From positions 15,766,001 through 15,830,000 of the forward strand of contig NW_027480422.1 in the NCBI RefSeq assembly GCF_051401765.1: a stretch of DNA of 64,000 nucleotides, read 5' to 3'. Of the stretch, positions 61,505 to 64,000 are shown piece by piece. Within the stretch, counting starts at the first letter, position 1. The number at the start of each line of letters is the position of its first letter. Position numbers and translations under genes: made by a program. Source of the DNA: Calliopsis andreniformis. Lineage: Eukaryota; Arthropoda; Insecta; Hymenoptera; Andrenidae. The notes below the pieces were generated by a model. That model had not been told where the DNA came from, did not search any database, and was given only the letters and a program-made list of their open reading frames with translations.

Positions 61505-64000
61505 CCCAAGAGTGATGCCTAGGTTGCCCGGAACGTAGAAATGACCATTACCTTCACACTGTTTGTGATTATTCATTTTATACGATGGTAAAACTGTTGT
61601 ACTTATGTTATATTTTATTCTTCTGGCGTTGAATTCTAAGTCCCTAGCTATTCCATCTGGTGGAGCGACGCGCTAGAGTGAAGTCTAGGTTACCCGGAAC
61701 GTAGAAATGACCAGTACTTTCACACTGGTTGCACTTATTCCTGTTATACAATGGAAAAACTGTTGCATTTTTATTGTATTTTATGCTTCTGTCGTTGTAT
61801 TCAAAGTCGCTAACTATGCGATCTGGTGGAGCAACGCCCTACAGTTAAGCCTAGGTTGCCCGGAACGAAGAAACGACCTTTACTTTCACACTCTTTGCAA
61901 ATATACATTACATACCATGGAAAAGCTGTTGTATCTATTTTGTATTTTATGCTTCTGGCGCTGACTTCTTAGGTCCTAACTGTTGGATCTAGTGGAGCAA
62001 CGCCCAGGTGTGAAGCCTAGGTTGCGCGGAACGTAGAAATGACCATAACTTTCACACTGGTTTCAATTATTCGTTTTATACGATGGAAAAACTGTTGCAT
62101 TTTTATTGTATTTTATGCTTCTGGCGTTGACTTCTTAGGCCCTAACAATTCGATCTGGTGGAGCACCTCCCTAGAGTGAAGCCTAGGTTGCCCGGAACGT
62201 AGAAATGAGCATTACCTCGCACTGTTTGCGATTATTCATTTTATACGATGGTAAAACTGTTGTACAAATATCGTGTTTTATGCTTCTGGCGTTGACTTCT
62301 TAGTCCCTAGCTATTCGGTCAGGTGGAGCATCGCCCTAGAGTGAAGCCTAGTTTGCCCGGAACGTAGAAATGACCGTTGCTTTCACACTGTTTGCAAATA
62401 TACATTATAGACGATGGAAAAGCTGTTGTATTTATATTGTATTTCATGCTTCTGGCGTTGACTTCTTAGGTCCTAACTATTTGATCTGGTGGAGCACCGC
62501 CATAGAGCGAAACCTAGGTTGCTCGGAACGTAGAACTGACCATTACTTTCACACTGGTTGCAATTATTCCTGTTATACGATGGACAAACTGTTGGATTTT
62601 GATTGTACTTTATGCTTCTGGCGCTTACTTCTAAGGCCCTGTGTATTCGATCTCGTGGAGCAATGTCTCAGAGTTAAGTCTAGGATGCCCGGAACGTAGA
62701 AATGGTCACTACTTTCACACTGGTTGCAATTATTCGTTTTATACGATGGAAAAACTGTTGCATTTTTATTGTATTTCATGCTTCTGGCGTTGACTTCTTA
62801 GGTCCTAACTATTTGATCTGGTGGAGCACCGCCATAGAGCGAAACCTAGGTTGCTCGGAACGTAGAAATGACCATTACTTTCACACTGTTTGCAATTATT
62901 CATTTTATACGATGGAAAAACTGTTCTATTTTTATTGTATTTTATGCTTCTGGCCTTGACTTCTAAGTCCCTTGCTTTTCGATCTGGTGGAGCAACGCCA
63001 TTGATCGAAGCCTATGTTGCCCGGAACGTAGAAATGACCTGTACTTTCACAGTGGTTGCAATTATTCCTGTTATACGATGGGAAAACTGTTGTACTTATG
63101 TCGTATTTTATGCTTCTGGAGTCGAATTCTAAGTCCCTAACTATTCGATCTGGTGGAGCAACGCCCTAGGGTGAAGCCTAGTTTGCCCGGAACGTAGAAA
63201 TGACCGTTACTTTCACACTGTTTGCAAATATACAGTATATACGATGGAAATGCTGTTGTATTTATATTGTATTTTATGCTTCTGCCGTTCACTTCTTAGG
63301 TCCTAACTATTTGATCTGGTGGGACAACGCCCTAGAGTGAAGCCTCAGTTGCACGGAACGTGGTAATGATCGTCACTTTCACATTTGTTGCAATTATTCC
63401 CGTTATACGATGGATAAACTGTTGTATTTTTATTGTATTTTAGGTTTCGGGCGTTGACTTCTAAGGCCCTAGGTATTCGATCTTGTGGGGCAACGCCCTA
63501 GAGTGAAGCCTAGGTTGCCCGAAGCGTAGAAATGTCCATTACTTTCACTCTGGTTGCAATTATTCCAGTTATACGATGAAAAAACTGTTCTATTTTTATT
63601 GTATTTTATGCTTCAGGCGTTGACTTCTAAGGCCGTAGCTAATCGATGTGGTGGGGCAACGCTCCACAGTGATGCCTAGGTTGCCCGGAACGCAGAAATG
63701 GCTATTACTTTCACACTGGTTGCATTTATTCGTTTTATACGATGGAAAAACTGTTGTATTTATTTTGTATTTGGTGCTTCTGGCGTTGACTTCTAAGGCC
63801 CTAACTATTCGATGTGGAGGAGCAACGCCATAGAGCGAAACCTAGGTTGCTCGGAACGTAGAAATGATCATTACTTTCACACTGGTTGCAATTATTCCTG
63901 TTATACGATGGACAAACTGTTGGATTTTTATTGTACTTTATGCTTCTGGCGTTGACTTCTTAGGCCCTAACTATTCGATCTGGTGGAGCAACGCCCTAGA
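61505..64000 (+). repeat. 6,469 bp duplication unit, copy 2 (cut by window end)
   Basis: About 2.5 kb matching 55,035-57,531 with no net length change. I noticed around ten substitutions, for example GACGCGCTAG for GACGCCCTAG near 61,671, CGAAGAAACGACC for CGTAGAAATGACC near 61,868, and ACAGTATATACG for ACATTATATACG near 63,234. This is roughly 99.5% identity by eye, among the most similar long pairs in the window. It continues past the edge. Confidence 0.92.

Larger units (their letters stand above)
1..64000 (+). repeat. Tandem satellite array, ~166 bp monomer, fills the window
   Basis: The same monomer recurs every 165-167 bp from end to end, always in the same orientation. Landmarks, numbering the monomer from GCCTAGG, are GCCTAGGTTGCCCGGAACG (1-19), ATGGAAAAACTGTTGTA (69-85), TTTTATGCTTCTGGCG (97-112) and CTATTCGATCTGGTGGAGC (132-150). 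The first complete monomer starts at 14; the window opens at about monomer position 154 and closes at about 161, so both edges cut through the array. Variation concentrates at monomer positions 31-40, 51-66, 84-95 and 119-132. My hand-made consensus has 68 G+C of 166 (41%) and 7 CpG. I saw no insertion of non-satellite sequence and no inverted monomer. Size and arrangement resemble centromeric or pericentromeric satellites of many eukaryotes, but location and family are inference; I do not recognise the sequence. Confidence 0.98.

Noticed and set aside
1..64000. CRISPR array
   Set aside because: Regular spacing is present, but the whole 166 bp unit repeats with no unique spacers, and the unit is far longer than CRISPR repeat-spacer units.
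1..64000. Transposable element or retroviral remnant
   Set aside because: No terminal repeats, target-site duplications, poly-A tails or reverse transcriptase/transposase similarity; the satellite phase runs through without insertions.
1..64000. Telomeric or simple-sequence repeats
   Set aside because: No TTAGG/TTAGGG-type tandem runs; scattered TTAGG strings belong to the monomer variant CTTCTTAGGCCC and are 166 bp apart.

Overview
The window is a single, uninterrupted block of tandem satellite DNA. A monomer of about 166 bp is repeated head to tail in one orientation from the first base to the last (about 386 monomers). I find no protein-coding gene, rRNA, tRNA, transposon, CRISPR array or other unique sequence. 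All open reading frames are under about 140 codons and are translations of the monomer itself. Because 166 is not a multiple of 3, the frame shifts at every monomer and no long frame can persist. The monomer is about 59% A+T by my consensus count and carries 7 CpG dinucleotides, close to random expectation. The host must be a eukaryote with large satellite blocks (centromeric or pericentromeric heterochromatin is the likeliest setting). Undepleted CpG fits a genome with little CpG methylation, such as many invertebrates, better than a vertebrate or plant, but I cannot name the organism or recognise the satellite family.

The array is not homogeneous. Several domains are distinguished by monomer subfamilies and by multi-monomer (higher-order) duplications. 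(1) 1-8.1 kb: mixed monomers; the first 1.5 kb is copied again 6.63 kb downstream. (2) 8.1-15.4 kb: a mosaic of 0.3-1 kb blocks each present two or more times, ending in an out-of-register junction near 15,077 that removes about 53 bp of one monomer. (3) 15.4-20.5 kb: an irregular 8-mer (1,328 bp) higher-order repeat rich in monomers with an ATACCATGG variant. (4) 20.5-22.3 kb: transition. (5) 22.3-44.8 kb: a distinct subfamily domain built by nested tandem duplication: an 11.1 kb (67-monomer) unit followed by a shortened second copy, then a 3.3 kb (20-monomer) unit duplicated across the end of that copy. (6) 44.8-51.7 kb: diverged monomers with only traces of higher-order structure. (7) 51.7-55.0 kb: short 2-, 4- and 5-monomer repeats. 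(8) 55.0-64.0 kb: a 6,469 bp (39-monomer) unit whose second, almost identical copy begins at about 61.5 kb and runs off the window; a 1,162 bp (7-monomer) tandem duplication is nested inside it.

Domains 3 and 8, some 35-40 kb apart, share monomer types and blocks that I do not see in domain 5 between them. This suggests that domain 5 expanded inside an older array. Nearly all length differences between duplicated copies are whole monomers, as expected from in-register unequal exchange. Two sequence properties bear on function. One is an inverted repeat around the monomer junction. The other, in a subset of monomers, is a 15-base motif that matches 7 of 9 essential positions of the CENP-B box. 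Both are pattern matches and not demonstrated sites.
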